This document shows, in pieces, positions 9,846 to 19,857 of a stretch of DNA of 64,000 nt. The notes under the pieces are model-generated. The model had not been told where the DNA came from. It ran no database searches and saw only the letters and a list, made by a program, of their open reading frames with translations. The position numbers and the translations under genes were made by a program. The stretch is from JABDLO01 sp035327565 (GTDB taxonomy: Bacteria; Bacteroidota; Bacteroidia; Chitinophagales; Saprospiraceae), in the NCBI GenBank assembly GCA_035327565.1, contig DAOLDB010000008.1:1-64000 (forward strand), read 5' to 3'. Each line of letters begins with the position of its first letter. Within the stretch, counting starts at the first letter, position 1.

Positions 9846-10568
9846 ATGTGTACCGTAACCTACATACCGGTTCAGGGAGGTTTTTTAGTTAGTTCAAACC
9901 GTGATGAAACACCTCTTCGGGCTCACACACCCCTTATTGTCGAAAAATGGGAAAGAGATGAGATAATATACCCTAAGGATAAGAAAGGGGGTTCCTGGAT
10001 TTTCGCTTCCACGAAACCGCGTGTGGTATGTGTACTGAATGGCGCTTTTGGTCCCCATATCAGGAAGACACCCTATAAAATGAGCAGAGGTTTAGTCGCA
10101 AAGGAAGTATATAATCATCCAGATCCAAATACTTTCATTCATAGTTTTGACTTTACAGGTATCGAACCTTTCACTTTATTAATTATTGAAGAGAAACTAT
10201 TATTTGATTTCAGATGGGACGGAACAGCGACCAAAATCAGGAATCTTCACTCTAATAAGGCTCATATATGGTCTTCAGCTACCCTATATTCTTCTGAGAT
10301 ACAAAAGAAGAGGTTACGGCTATTTCAGAATCTACTAAAAAGTAATGAGTTAAGTCCTGATTTTGTTAGGAATATGCACAGAACCGGCAGCGTTGGCGAC
10401 CCAAGAAATGATTTTATTATGAATAGAGATGAAGTAGTAAAGACGGTAAGCATTACCCATGTACATTATCGTGCCGCACAGGTCACAATGGAATTTGAAA
10501 ATCTGATTACTTCAGAAGTTTCAATAGAAACACGTGTGGTAAAGAACCTTCCGGAAAATTTGTGTTGA
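9846..10568 (+). CDS. NRDE/TANGO2 family protein
   Basis: The 240-residue product begins MCTVTY and has the eponymous SSNRDET motif at about residues 18-24, followed by the KGGSWIFAS segment. This is the NRDE family (human TANGO2 and bacterial relatives), whose Cys2 could be exposed as an N-terminal nucleophile after Met removal. Human TANGO2 is linked to lipid and haem homeostasis; the bacterial role is unsettled. It converges on gcvP with only six bases between the two stop codons, leaving no room for a separate terminator. Confidence 0.85.
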   Translation: MCTVTYIPVQGGFLVSSNRDETPLRAHTPLIVEKWERDEIIYPKDKKGGSWIFASTKPRVVCVLNGAFGPHIRKTPYKMSRGLVAKEVYNHPDPNTFIHSFDFTGIEPFTLLIIEEKLLFDFRWDGTATKIRNLHSNKAHIWSSATLYSSEIQKKRLRLFQNLLKSNELSPDFVRNMHRTGSVGDPRNDFIMNRDEVVKTVSITHVHYRAAQVTMEFENLITSEVSIETRVVKNLPENLC

Positions 10569-10574
10569 TCAATT

Positions 10575-13469
10575 TTAATCCTGAAGGTGATCTTCATAAC
10601 TTTCAATAGGTGGACAGGTACAAACCAAATTCCTGTCACCATATGCATTATCAACTCTGGATACTGAAGCCCAGAATTTTGAAGCATTCAGATAAGGCAA
10701 AGGGTAAGCAGCTTGTTGCCGGGAGTATGGTTTTGTCCAGTCGTTATTTGTGAGTATTGCTAAAGTGTGGGGTGCATTAACCAATACGTTATCATCTTTG
10801 TCAGAAGCGCCTTTAGCAATGTCATCCATTTCATTTTTAATTGAAATCAAAGCATCGCAAAATCTATCCAGCTCATCTTTGCTTTCACTTTCAGTAGGCT
10901 CAATCATGATGGTTCCGGCTACGGGAAAAGACAAAGTAGGGGCATGGAAGCCATAGTCGATCAACCTTTTTGCGACATCCTCAGCTGAGACTTGTAAAGA
11001 TTTGAAAGGTCTCAGATCAATGATCATTTCATGAGCTACTCTTCCTGATTTGCCTGTATATAACACATCATAATGATTTTCAAGCAATGATTTCATATAA
11101 TTGGCATTGAGAATCGCAATACGGGTTGCATTGGTCAGTCCTTTTTTGCCAAGCATGCGTATGTAGGCATAGGAAATCAGTAAAATACTGGCACTGCTCC
11201 AGGGAGCGGCTGAAATGGCTGTATTGCTGTGGGGTGCACCGTTATCAACCAACTTATGTCCGGGTAGGAATGGGGCGAGTTTTTCATTCACACATATGGG
11301 ACCCATTCCGGGACCACCACCACCATGGGGAATGGCAAAAGTTTTGTGCAGATTTAAGTGACAAACATCAGCGCCAATGATCCCTGGATTGGTCAATCCT
11401 ACTTGTGCATTCATATTGGCACCATCCATATAAACAAGCCCCCCATTCTGATGAGTGATATTGCATATTTCAATGATTTCACTTTCAAACACTCCATGTG
11501 TACTGGGGTATGTAATCATCAATGCCGCAAGGTGCTCTTTATATTGCTCAGCTTTCAGTCTTAAGTCATCAACATCTATATTACCATCATCATCGCATCG
11601 CACGACTATCACTTTCATGCCGGCCATTACCGCACTGGCTGGATTAGTGCCATGGGCAGAGGAGGGAATCAGGGCAATATTTCTTTGGAAATCATTCCGG
11701 CTGCGATGGTAAGCAAAAATGGTCATCAAACCAGCAAATTCACCTTGAGCACCGCTGTTGGGTTGCAGCGAACATGCAGTAAAACCTGTGATTTTACATA
11801 AATAATCTTCTAAGTCCCGGAAAATCTGTTGATATCCTGATGCCTGATCCAGGGGGACAAACGGATGCAGGTCGGAAAATTCCGGCCAGCTTACCGGAAT
11901 CAGCTGTGTAGCTGCATTGAGCTTCATTGTACACGACCCCAATGATATCATAGAATGTACCAGTGAGAGATCCTTGTTCTCCAGGCTTTTCAAATAGCGC
12001 ATCATTTTGGTTTCAGTATGGAAAGAGTTAAAAACCGGATGCGTCATAAAAGGACTGATTCTCTTTGCAAAATCTGGAATTGCAGCTTGTTCACTTTTAT
12101 GGTAGTATTGCTCAGCTGTTACTGGCTTTGAAATGTTGGTATGTCCAGAAAAAATTTTCAGTATTAAATCAATGTCTTCCGTCAGCGTGGTTTCATCTAA
12201 TGAGATCAAGATGCCTTCTTCAGTATAAAAGAAATTGGCTTCATATTTTATAGCCTCTTGTCTGATTTGGTCAATAAAATCAGGATTTCCTGGAATGAAG
12301 AGCGTGTCAAAAAATGTTTCATTTCCAATCTGAATTTTCAGTTTAGAAAGCCCAGCAGACAATTGTTGTGTTTTGTTGTAAATCGTATTCGCTATGTCTT
12401 TGATCCCTTCAGGGCCGTGATATACAGTATACATCCCTGCCATGACTGCTAATAATGCCTGGGCAGTACAAATGTTAGAGGTTGCTTTTTCTCTTTTTAT
12501 GTGCTGTTCCCGGGTTTGCAAAGCCATGCGCAATGCCCTGTTACCATGCCTGTCTATAGAAACCCCAATAATTCTGCCGGGTATTAGTCTTTTATAGTCT
12601 TCCTTGGTAGCAAAAAAGGCAGCATGAGGCCCTCCATAACCCATAGGAACACCAAATCTCTGACTATTGCCTACTACAGCATCTGCACCCCATTCTCCCG
12701 GAGGAGTGATCAGCGCAAGGGCCATCAGATCAGAACAAACACATACCAGAATTTCATATTCATTACATTTTTTTATGAAATTTCGATAGTCACAAATGGC
12801 GCCTTGAGCATTGGGGTACTGGACCAGTGCTCCGAAATAACTTTCATCAAAGTCAAATGATTGATAATCACCAACCACGACTTCAATATTCAGAGGCAAT
12901 GCACGAGTGTGTATCACATCAATGGTTTGTGTAAAGACATGTTTATCCACAAAAAATCGATGGGAAGGTTCACCTTTCTTCTTTTTATTCCTAATTCCTT
13001 CAAACATAGCCATAGCTTCGGCGGCGGCTGTTCCTTCATCGAGCAAAGAGGCGTTGGCAATAGGTAAGCCCGTCAAGTCAGAAACCATTGTTTGGAAATT
13101 AAGCAAAGCTTCAAGTCTTCCCTGAGCAATTTCTGCCTGATAGGGTGTGTATTGTGTGTACCAACCGGGATTTTGAAAAACATTACGCAAAATCACGGAA
13201 GGGGTAATCGTTCCATAATATCCCTGGCCTATAAAATTTTTATATATTTTATTTTTTTGAGCGAGGGTTTTAATATGCAGCAAATAATCATATTCTGTCA
13301 TAGCAACCGGCAAATTAAAATCCTCCTTTAGTGTGATGTCTTTGGGAATGGTTTCTTTGATTAATTGGTCTAAACTCTCTATTCCTATTTTTTGGAGCAT
13401 TTCTGATAGTTCCTGTTCTGAAATTCCAAGATGCCGTTTTTGAAATGAAGTATGTTGCATTTTTGCCAT
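10575..13469 (-). CDS. gcvP: Glycine dehydrogenase (decarboxylating), P protein
   Basis: This is a full-length single-chain P protein of 964 residues with fused alpha and beta halves. The PLP lysine is Lys709 in LNLHKTFAIPHGGGGPG; the N-terminal half has FIGQGYYGTITP and the second half SLGSCTMKLNAA. It decarboxylates glycine and transfers the aminomethyl group to the lipoyl arm of the H protein. The H, T and L partners are not in the window, as is common in Bacteroidota where the gcv genes are scattered. I looked upstream for a glycine riboswitch and could not recognise one. Confidence 0.96.
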   Translation of the reverse strand: MAKMQHTSFQKRHLGISEQELSEMLQKIGIESLDQLIKETIPKDITLKEDFNLPVAMTEYDYLLHIKTLAQKNKIYKNFIGQGYYGTITPSVILRNVFQNPGWYTQYTPYQAEIAQGRLEALLNFQTMVSDLTGLPIANASLLDEGTAAAEAMAMFEGIRNKKKKGEPSHRFFVDKHVFTQTIDVIHTRALPLNIEVVVGDYQSFDFDESYFGALVQYPNAQGAICDYRNFIKKCNEYEILVCVCSDLMALALITPPGEWGADAVVGNSQRFGVPMGYGGPHAAFFATKEDYKRLIPGRIIGVSIDRHGNRALRMALQTREQHIKREKATSNICTAQALLAVMAGMYTVYHGPEGIKDIANTIYNKTQQLSAGLSKLKIQIGNETFFDTLFIPGNPDFIDQIRQEAIKYEANFFYTEEGILISLDETTLTEDIDLILKIFSGHTNISKPVTAEQYYHKSEQAAIPDFAKRISPFMTHPVFNSFHTETKMMRYLKSLENKDLSLVHSMISLGSCTMKLNAATQLIPVSWPEFSDLHPFVPLDQASGYQQIFRDLEDYLCKITGFTACSLQPNSGAQGEFAGLMTIFAYHRSRNDFQRNIALIPSSAHGTNPASAVMAGMKVIVVRCDDDGNIDVDDLRLKAEQYKEHLAALMITYPSTHGVFESEIIEICNITHQNGGLVYMDGANMNAQVGLTNPGIIGADVCHLNLHKTFAIPHGGGGPGMGPICVNEKLAPFLPGHKLVDNGAPHSNTAISAAPWSSASILLISYAYIRMLGKKGLTNATRIAILNANYMKSLLENHYDVLYTGKSGRVAHEMIIDLRPFKSLQVSAEDVAKRLIDYGFHAPTLSFPVAGTIMIEPTESESKDELDRFCDALISIKNEMDDIAKGASDKDDNVLVNAPHTLAILTNNDWTKPYSRQQAAYPLPYLNASKFWASVSRVDNAYGDRNLVCTCPPIESYEDHLQD

Positions 13470-13922
13470 TTGGTTGAAAAATTCAGTAGAGTTAAATTCT
13501 TAAAAGTACTTATAAAGAACAGTATATTAATGAAAAGGATCAAACCGCTTTATGGACATTCAAGCAAATATAAATTCTTCATCGTACATTACGGGCAGGA
13601 TTAAAAAATATGTTTCAGAGTTTCATTAAAAAATTCCATATACATGTTTATCAGGAGAGGTTTGTCTCCCAAAAAAATGTAATGATAAGCGGGGCAAAAT
13701 TGTCCTCTTAGGTTCATTTTGCAATTCTTAGGTTGGAAACATCCGACGGTTTCCATTCATAAACATGAGATTATAGCTCCAATGATTTTTTATAATTTCT
13801 TTCGTAATGATATAGACAAATATATTTTATCTATTTTACTCGGTTTTTTGGATGGCGGATAGAAATGTTAACAGTAGCAGTTATCCTTTAGCTCAAAAGA
13901 GGATTGAAAATATACAATTACA
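13470..13922. other. 453-bp intergenic region between gcvP and an MFS gene
   Basis: This divergent gap must hold promoters for both flanking genes, but no clean TAnnTTTG box is visible. It contains two small hairpins: GGAGA/TCTCC around 13653-13668 and TGGAAAC/GTTTCCA around 13734-13756. Neither has a T tail that would make it a terminator. A chance 33-codon reading frame starting near 13610 resembles nothing I know. No riboswitch was recognised. Confidence 0.5.
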
Positions 13923-15125
13923 ATGCTGAATATATGGTCGTTTTACAAACAGTCATTTGGAGGCTTAAGTAGACCGGTTTGGATGCTTTCATTTGTCATG
14001 CTTATCAACAGAAGTGGAATGATGGTCATTCCATTTTTGACCATATATGCAACACAGGTTTTACATTTTCCTGTTGTACAGGCAGGAATGCTTACGGGTG
14101 CTTTCGGATTGGGGTCTGTGTGTGGTTCATGGTTGGGGGGGTGGTTTTCGGATAAAGTGGGTACGTATAAGGTGATGGCTTTTAGTTTACTCACAGGAGG
14201 AGCTGGATTAGTGTCATTGGCGTTGTTTAAAGAATTTTATAGTTTGCTTTTTGCCATTTTCCTGGTAAGTACGATTGCCGATATGCTCAGACCGGCTATG
14301 TTCTCATCGGTTGCTATTTATAGTAAACCTGTCAATCGTACACGAGCCATTTCTTTGCTTAGAATGGCTATTAATTTGGGTATCAGTATCGGTCCGGCAG
14401 TAGGGGGATTTATTGCAGGAACTATTGGTTATACCTGGCTCTTCATTGTAGATGGCATTACCTGTATTATAGCGGGATTGGTATTGTTGTCTTTTTTAGA
14501 CCAAAAAGACAGAGGCGATGCCATAGAGAAAGACCAACAAACCCAACCGGTCAGTGTCTATAGTGATTGGGTGTTTATCCTTTTCTTGCTGATCAATTTA
14601 TTTAATCTTACTGCATTTTTCCAGATTTTGTCAACGGTACCTTTATATTTTGAAAGAGTCCTTGGAATGACTGAGATCCAGATTGGATTATTTTTCACTT
14701 TGAATGGGTTGATTATATTTTTATTTGAAATGCCTATTGTATATACGATGGAGAGAAGATGGAAGCCGGTGTTTTGGGTAATAACGGGAGCTCTCATGAT
14801 TGGTTTTGGTTTTTATGTGCTACTGATTCCTGCACACTGGCTCATATTGTTTTTAGGATTTTCCTTACTTATTGGATTTGGAGAGATTTTTAATTTTCCA
14901 TTTGCTAATTCCATTGCTTTGAACAGGGGAGAGAAAGGCTCTATGGGTCAATATATGGGGTTGTACACTATGATGTTTTCTGTTAGTTTTATTTTGGCTC
15001 CCCTATTTGGTACTCAGATATTGGATCGTTTTGGATTTGATACTCTGTGGTTAACCATCGGCTCACTCAACGTATTGAGTGTCATTGGATTCTTTTGGAT
15101 TAGAAGTAAGATCGGAGAATATTAA
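13923..15125 (+). CDS. MFS transporter
   Basis: The 400-residue protein has 12 predicted membrane helices in two halves, with the MFS loop motif GSWLGGWFSDKVGTYKVM between helices 2 and 3 (residues about 62-82). It resembles the MdtH/YfcJ-like drug-efflux branch but the substrate is unknown. It is transcribed alone, divergent from gcvP and convergent with metK. Confidence 0.85.
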   Translation: MLNIWSFYKQSFGGLSRPVWMLSFVMLINRSGMMVIPFLTIYATQVLHFPVVQAGMLTGAFGLGSVCGSWLGGWFSDKVGTYKVMAFSLLTGGAGLVSLALFKEFYSLLFAIFLVSTIADMLRPAMFSSVAIYSKPVNRTRAISLLRMAINLGISIGPAVGGFIAGTIGYTWLFIVDGITCIIAGLVLLSFLDQKDRGDAIEKDQQTQPVSVYSDWVFILFLLINLFNLTAFFQILSTVPLYFERVLGMTEIQIGLFFTLNGLIIFLFEMPIVYTMERRWKPVFWVITGALMIGFGFYVLLIPAHWLILFLGFSLLIGFGEIFNFPFANSIALNRGEKGSMGQYMGLYTMMFSVSFILAPLFGTQILDRFGFDTLWLTIGSLNVLSVIGFFWIRSKIGEY

Positions 15126-15309
15126 CATTATAAAGTCTTCTTTTAGCATATAAAGGAGCTGTGCTTGTAGTACAATGTGCTATAACACAAAATAAAAATT
15201 GATAATAGAATCTTTATATCAATCAATTTATTCTATGACTATCACTTGAATATCCAGGTAAAAAACGGTGATAACCGCCAGAACCGGATGAAATCTTATT
15301 TTTTGTAAA

Positions 15310-16593
15310 TTAGAGTAAAGCGTTTTTAACAGCCTCTACATAATCGAGTTTTTCCCATGTAAATGTTTCAACCTCCATGGTTTTTATGTTACGGCTGCCG
15401 TCAGTGAATGATACTTTCTTTACCTTAGGGGTTCTGCCCATGTGGCCATAAGCTGCTGAATCGGTATAAATCGGATTTCTGAGTTTAAGTCTTTTTTCGA
15501 TATCGTAGGGTCGCATGGGAAAAATATCTGAAAGCATAGCAGCGATAGTAGCATCAGTAAATTTGGTTCTGTTGGTGCCATAGGTATTTACATATACATT
15601 GGTAGGCTCTGCAATCCCAATGGCATAGGATACCTGAACAAGAACCTCATCACATACTCCGGCGGCTACCAGATTTTTAGCAATATGACGAACTGCATAG
15701 GCTGCCGATCGATCCACCTTGCTGGGATCCTTGCCTGAAAAGGCGCCTCCGCCATGTGCACCTTTCCCTCCATAAGTATCCACAATAATTTTTCTTCCGG
15801 TCAGGCCGGTGTCACCATGAGGCCCTCCGATCACAAATTTACCAGTAGGGTTGATAAAGTATTTGATTGGACCATTGAAGAGATTACTGAATTTAGGATA
15901 CCGGACACTCATCCTGGGCATTACAATACTCTTGATATCTTTTTCGATAATATGTTGCATTTTCCTTTCCGCAAGGGCTATTTCTTCAGAATTACTTGTA
16001 GTTGAAGTTTCAAATTCATCATGTTGGGTAGACACTACAATGGAGTCAATAGCCAAAATCTGATGGTCGTCTCCGTATTTAAGGGTAACTTGCGATTTGG
16101 CATCGGGGCGCAGATAAGTCATAATTTTTCCTTCTTTTCTTATGGCTGCCAGCTCCTTTAATATGTTGTGTGCCAAATCCAAAGCCAGTGGCATAAAGTT
16201 AGGGGTTTCATTCGTTGCATAACCAAACATCATTCCCTGGTCACCGGCCCCCTGGTCTTCTTTATTTATTTGGTTAACACCCCGGTGAATATCTCCGGAT
16301 TGCTCATGGATGGCTGAAAGTATTCCACAAGAATTTGCTTCAAACATATATTCTGATCGTGTATACCCTATTTTCCTGATCACATCCCGGGTGATCTGCT
16401 GTACATCCAGGTAGGTATTGGACCGTACTTCTCCAGCCAATACTACTTGTCCGGTAGTTACTAAGGTCTCACAAGCTACTTTAGAATCCGGATCGAAAGC
16501 CAGAAAATGGTCTAAGAGTGCATCTGAAATTTGATCTGCAACTTTATCAGGATGCCCTTCGGATACAGATTCTGATGTGAAATAATAAGGCAT
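15310..16593 (-). CDS. metK: S-adenosylmethionine synthetase
   Basis: The 427-residue enzyme has all MetK hallmarks: SEGHPDKVADQISDA (ATP/methionine site) at residues about 10-24, GAGDQGMMFGYA and GGGAFSGKDPSKVDRSAAY. It makes S-adenosylmethionine from methionine and ATP and is cytoplasmic. Length is normal for the Bacteroidota form. The start is followed immediately by MPYYFTSESVSEGHPDK, typical of the family. A Bacteroidota-type promoter lies about 40 bp upstream, leaving a leader too short for a SAM riboswitch. Confidence 0.97.
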   Translation of the reverse strand: MPYYFTSESVSEGHPDKVADQISDALLDHFLAFDPDSKVACETLVTTGQVVLAGEVRSNTYLDVQQITRDVIRKIGYTRSEYMFEANSCGILSAIHEQSGDIHRGVNQINKEDQGAGDQGMMFGYATNETPNFMPLALDLAHNILKELAAIRKEGKIMTYLRPDAKSQVTLKYGDDHQILAIDSIVVSTQHDEFETSTTSNSEEIALAERKMQHIIEKDIKSIVMPRMSVRYPKFSNLFNGPIKYFINPTGKFVIGGPHGDTGLTGRKIIVDTYGGKGAHGGGAFSGKDPSKVDRSAAYAVRHIAKNLVAAGVCDEVLVQVSYAIGIAEPTNVYVNTYGTNRTKFTDATIAAMLSDIFPMRPYDIEKRLKLRNPIYTDSAAYGHMGRTPKVKKVSFTDGSRNIKTMEVETFTWEKLDYVEAVKNALL

Positions 16594-16630
16594 GGTTTTG
16601 ATTTCTTTTGGTTGACTTTTTAAGGCCTGA

Positions 16631-16658
16631 CAAATGTAGAAAAATGATGCAACCCAAA
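16631..16658 (-). promoter_or_regulatory. Putative metK promoter
   Basis: On the minus strand a TACATTTG element (16631-16638) matches the Bacteroidota -7 consensus TAnnTTTG. A TTTG (16655-16658) lies 16 bp further upstream, close to the expected -33 spacing. The predicted transcript would have a leader of about 30 nt before the metK ATG at 16593. Confidence 0.5.
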
Positions 16659-16711
16659 TGCTATGACCAACGTATTTTTCAAATTTCTTGATAGAGCTTT
16701 TGGGTCAATTT

Positions 16712-17320
16712 TCATTTGATTTCGCATGAAAGCATTTTTTTTTCACCTATAAAACCTTCTAAAACGTCTCCTATCTTTAGTGGGCCTACGCCTGAGGGTG
16801 TTCCTGTATAGATCAAATCACCGGTCTGGAATTGAAAGAATCGCGAAATATAACATATCAGGTAATTAAAATCAAAAATAAGATCAGCCGTATTACCTTC
16901 TTGGACGACAACCCCGTTCAGTTGAGTAGTGAAGGAAATATTGTGAATATCGTAATCATGTACAGACACAAAATTGCCCAACGGTGCGGAATGGTCAAAG
17001 GCTTTTGCAATTTCCCAGGGATGACCTTTCTTTTTACATTCATCCTGCAGGTCTCTTGCAGTCAGATCAAACCCAAAAGCTATATGGTCGTAATAATCTG
17101 AAGCGAATTCAGGTTGTATGTGTCTGCCATTCTTCTTGATTTTTAATACGATTTCTCCCTCATAATGAAGATTTTTTGTAAAAGTCGGATAGTAAAATGC
17201 TTTATTTTCCAATAGGAGGGCAGTAGAGGGCTTCATAAAAATCATAGGCTGATCAGGAACGAACCCCCCCATTTCAGCAGCGTGTTCAGCATAATTTTTT
17301 CCAATACAAAATATTTTCAT
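16712..17320 (-). CDS. Fumarylacetoacetate hydrolase family protein
   Basis: The 202-residue protein is a single FAH domain: CIGKNYAEHAAEMG at the N-terminus, the metal-binding YEGEIVLKI, FGFDLTARDLQ, and the C-terminal YTGTPSGVGPLKIGDV. This is the short form acting as acylpyruvase or oxaloacetate decarboxylase-type (FAHD1-like) hydrolase. It follows trpS by 20 bp and is probably co-transcribed with it, though no pathway link is evident. Confidence 0.9.
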   Translation of the reverse strand: MKIFCIGKNYAEHAAEMGGFVPDQPMIFMKPSTALLLENKAFYYPTFTKNLHYEGEIVLKIKKNGRHIQPEFASDYYDHIAFGFDLTARDLQDECKKKGHPWEIAKAFDHSAPLGNFVSVHDYDIHNISFTTQLNGVVVQEGNTADLIFDFNYLICYISRFFQFQTGDLIYTGTPSGVGPLKIGDVLEGFIGEKKMLSCEIK

Positions 17321-17340
17321 GGATGGTTATAATTTTACTT

Positions 17341-18351
17341 TCAATCAATATTTAGAAGACCGGCCAATTCTTTGGTTTCTCTGACGGTTTGTTTTGCAAT
17401 TTGTCTGATTTTTGCTGATGAAGACTTGATCTGATCTTTAATTTGCTTTTTATTGGATCTTATTTCCTCTCTTTTCTCAATGAAGGCAGATGTCATTTTT
17501 ACCAGGCTATTGGCCACCTCTTCTTTTAAACCGGAATATTGGAGAGCACCTTTTTCGAAAGTCTCTGAAAAATATCGATAAGCTTCCATGTTTCCTGAGG
17601 CTTTCAATAATAAAAATAGATTTTCTACTCCTTCGCTCATTTTTCCCGATTCTGTCAATCCGGTATCCGTAACCGCCGACTTGATTTGCTTGCGTATTCT
17701 GTTTTCTTCACCAAACACACTGATGTAGTGTTTCTCCCCTGCTGATTTACTCATTTTTTTTGAAGGATCTGCAGTAGACCGGATTTTTGGTGTGTCGGTA
17801 TATAAGGATTCAGGAAGTACAAAGTAATCTTTTCCCACCTGGTAATTGAAACGCATAGCTATATCACGGGTTAGCTCCAGGTGCTGCTCCTGATCCTTTC
17901 CTACGGGCACGTAATGCGCTTTATAGATTAAAATATCAGCAGCCTGAAGTACTGGGTAGTTGAGCAATCCCGCTGAAATAAATTCATCTTTGGATTTTTC
18001 CTGTACCTGCGATGATTTGTCTTTGAATTGGGTCATGCGAGTAAGCTGACCATAACTACAGAAACAATTAAAAATCCAGGCCAATTCAACATGCTCGGGT
18101 ACGAGCGACTGAATAAATAGATTTTCAGGTTGTATACCTACTGCCAATAAATCAATCACAAGATCCCATGTAAATGTTCTTAATTTCTTAGTGTCATAGG
18201 GCATGGTCATTGCATGATAATCTACAATACCATAATAACATTTGTAATTTTCCTGTAAGGCTACCCAATTCTGCACTGCTCCGAAATAATTACCTAAATG
18301 CATCTCCCCTGTGGGTTGAATACAGGATAGAATCGTTCTTTTTTCTGACAT
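17341..18351 (-). CDS. trpS: Tryptophanyl-tRNA synthetase
   Basis: The 336-residue class I synthetase has the HIGH-equivalent PTGEMHLGNYFGA at residues about 13-25 and the KMSKS loop DPSKKMSKSAGE near residue 198. It charges tRNA-Trp. Length and order are standard. The FAH-family gene follows in the same direction. Confidence 0.96.
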   Translation of the reverse strand: MSEKRTILSCIQPTGEMHLGNYFGAVQNWVALQENYKCYYGIVDYHAMTMPYDTKKLRTFTWDLVIDLLAVGIQPENLFIQSLVPEHVELAWIFNCFCSYGQLTRMTQFKDKSSQVQEKSKDEFISAGLLNYPVLQAADILIYKAHYVPVGKDQEQHLELTRDIAMRFNYQVGKDYFVLPESLYTDTPKIRSTADPSKKMSKSAGEKHYISVFGEENRIRKQIKSAVTDTGLTESGKMSEGVENLFLLLKASGNMEAYRYFSETFEKGALQYSGLKEEVANSLVKMTSAFIEKREEIRSNKKQIKDQIKSSSAKIRQIAKQTVRETKELAGLLNID

Positions 18352-18378
18352 CTTATTCTATACATTTTTTCAGCGCAG

Positions 18379-18386
18379 CAAAGGTA
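18379..18386 (-). promoter_or_regulatory. Putative trpS -7 element
   Basis: The minus strand reads TACCTTTG 28 bp upstream of the trpS start, matching TAnnTTTG and implying a leader of roughly 20 nt. No TTG element is seen at the expected -33 distance, so the call is weak. Confidence 0.35.
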
Positions 18387-18502
18387 GAATTTTCTGAATA
18401 AATATAAAGTTTACCCTGAAACCTGAACTGTAGTAATTGGTTGACATGAATTGAAAGTTAAACATAAATTGGCAAAAGAAGAAAATGGGTGATCATAACC
18501 GG

Positions 18503-19723
18503 TCAAATACCAAATTCCACCTGGAAAAATGTACCCCAATAATTATTTCCGGTATCATCAGGTTTCCAAAGCTGATCCTTCCAGGTGTAAATGAGGTTAA
18601 ATTGAACTTTTACCCTATGGCCGTTGAGGTATTTGGAACACCCTATCCAAATTTCAGAAGTAGGTAGAGCCTCTATGAATTGCACTTCATCCGGAATAAT
18701 TTTTGCAAATCGTAGAGCAGGTTCATAGAGATTTTGAAAACAATAACTGACTTGTGAATTATAACCTGTCCCTGCCGGCACCAATTTCAGCAGTCCGTTT
18801 ACAGGATCCTGATAAGTGATGTAATCTGCTTTTTTATTGAAATATTCAGCGAGCAAGTAAAAACCTTTGTATTTAAATACTGCATCTGAAATAAAATTAT
18901 ATAAATTTTGAGGTTCCGGAAGTGGATTGCCAATCTGACCTCCGGCAAAAACTGCTTTGTGATTGAATGAATAGGTGGCAGCTAGAGATAGTTTAGGTTT
19001 TAGAGTAAATGTGTAATCTCCCTCCAGATAATCCGTATTTGGTTCAAAATCACCAAAGGGAAGCCATTCAATCCTTCCTGTATATGCCAGGCCATTGTTC
19101 ACATTATTGGCATTTCTGCCTTCTCCGCCTGTTATGGCAGTTTTAATATTCCAAACTGTACCTTTGACCGGTATATTAAAATAGCTGAAAAATCCAAAAT
19201 CCCTGTCAATATTAAACTGAAGGTTGGCAATTGACCTGTCTGCAAATTGTAGATTACCCGATGAAGTAACTCTTTGTCTGTTGCCGGGAAGTTTACTTTG
19301 CCCAAAACCAAAATACACCCATGATGCAGGCTGATAATACAAAATGGCATCCCTGACAGTTTGGGCTATGACCCCGGTTTCCAAATTCTGATCCGCTCTT
19401 GAAAAGGAGAGTTGTATATAGTATTGTAAATTTTTGTTGATTAGATAACCGTCCAATCTCAGCCTCATCCGCCTGACTCTCGCTTCGAAATGTTTAATAT
19501 CCAAAGGATTCCCATTAGTGCTTTGATAGCCAAACCTGTTCTGCATTCGGAATCGTAAATTGAGTTTGAATTGTTCATCTTTCTCAAAAGTAATTCCTTC
19601 GGTGATATCAATCAAAGGCTTTTCATCCGACTCAATCTGTGCTTGAATTTTCAAGCTCAATAGCAGAACAATTAATATGCAAATCCATATCTTAAAGATC
19701 ATCGACCAAATCAGTTCACTCAT
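18503..19723 (-). CDS. Outer-membrane porin, phosphate-selective porin O/P-like
   Basis: I place the start at Met 19723 (or 19702, MIFKIW) rather than further upstream, because either yields a proper signal peptide ending in LKIQAQ. The mature part, about 385 residues, has the alternating aromatic beta strands of an OprO/OprP-type barrel: FKLNLRFRMQNRFGYQS, RRMRLRLDGYLINKNLQYYIQLSF, VYFGFGQSKLPGNRQR, and a terminal strand ending in phenylalanine-glycine-isoleucine (QVEFGI). Conserved NRQRVTSSGNLQFADRS is characteristic of the family. Substrate is unknown; members elsewhere pass phosphate or other anions. It is a single gene. Confidence 0.85.
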   Translation of the reverse strand: MSELIWSMIFKIWICILIVLLLSLKIQAQIESDEKPLIDITEGITFEKDEQFKLNLRFRMQNRFGYQSTNGNPLDIKHFEARVRRMRLRLDGYLINKNLQYYIQLSFSRADQNLETGVIAQTVRDAILYYQPASWVYFGFGQSKLPGNRQRVTSSGNLQFADRSIANLQFNIDRDFGFFSYFNIPVKGTVWNIKTAITGGEGRNANNVNNGLAYTGRIEWLPFGDFEPNTDYLEGDYTFTLKPKLSLAATYSFNHKAVFAGGQIGNPLPEPQNLYNFISDAVFKYKGFYLLAEYFNKKADYITYQDPVNGLLKLVPAGTGYNSQVSYCFQNLYEPALRFAKIIPDEVQFIEALPTSEIWIGCSKYLNGHRVKVQFNLIYTWKDQLWKPDDTGNNYWGTFFQVEFGI

Positions 19724-19857
19724 TAAAAACTGGACAAAAATAATTAAATCATAATGGTATGTAAAGTTTATAAATGAAAGTGAGGGATTCCAATTCGCAG
19801 GCAACAAAATCATTCCATTTTCTGTTTTAGAAACTTAATCTTTTATTCTATACGCCA

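Noticed and set aside
13470..13922. Glycine riboswitch before gcvP
   Set aside because: Two small hairpins are present but they do not form the tandem glycine aptamer layout, and no terminator-like expression platform precedes gcvP.
15249..15280. Terminator for metK
   Set aside because: CGGT-GATA-ACCG is only a 4-bp stem; the T tail on the minus strand is suggestive but the hairpin is too weak to call.
16594..16711. SAM riboswitch before metK
   Set aside because: The predicted leader is about 30 nt, and I could not find the paired stems of a SAM-I or SAM-II aptamer in the 118-bp gap.
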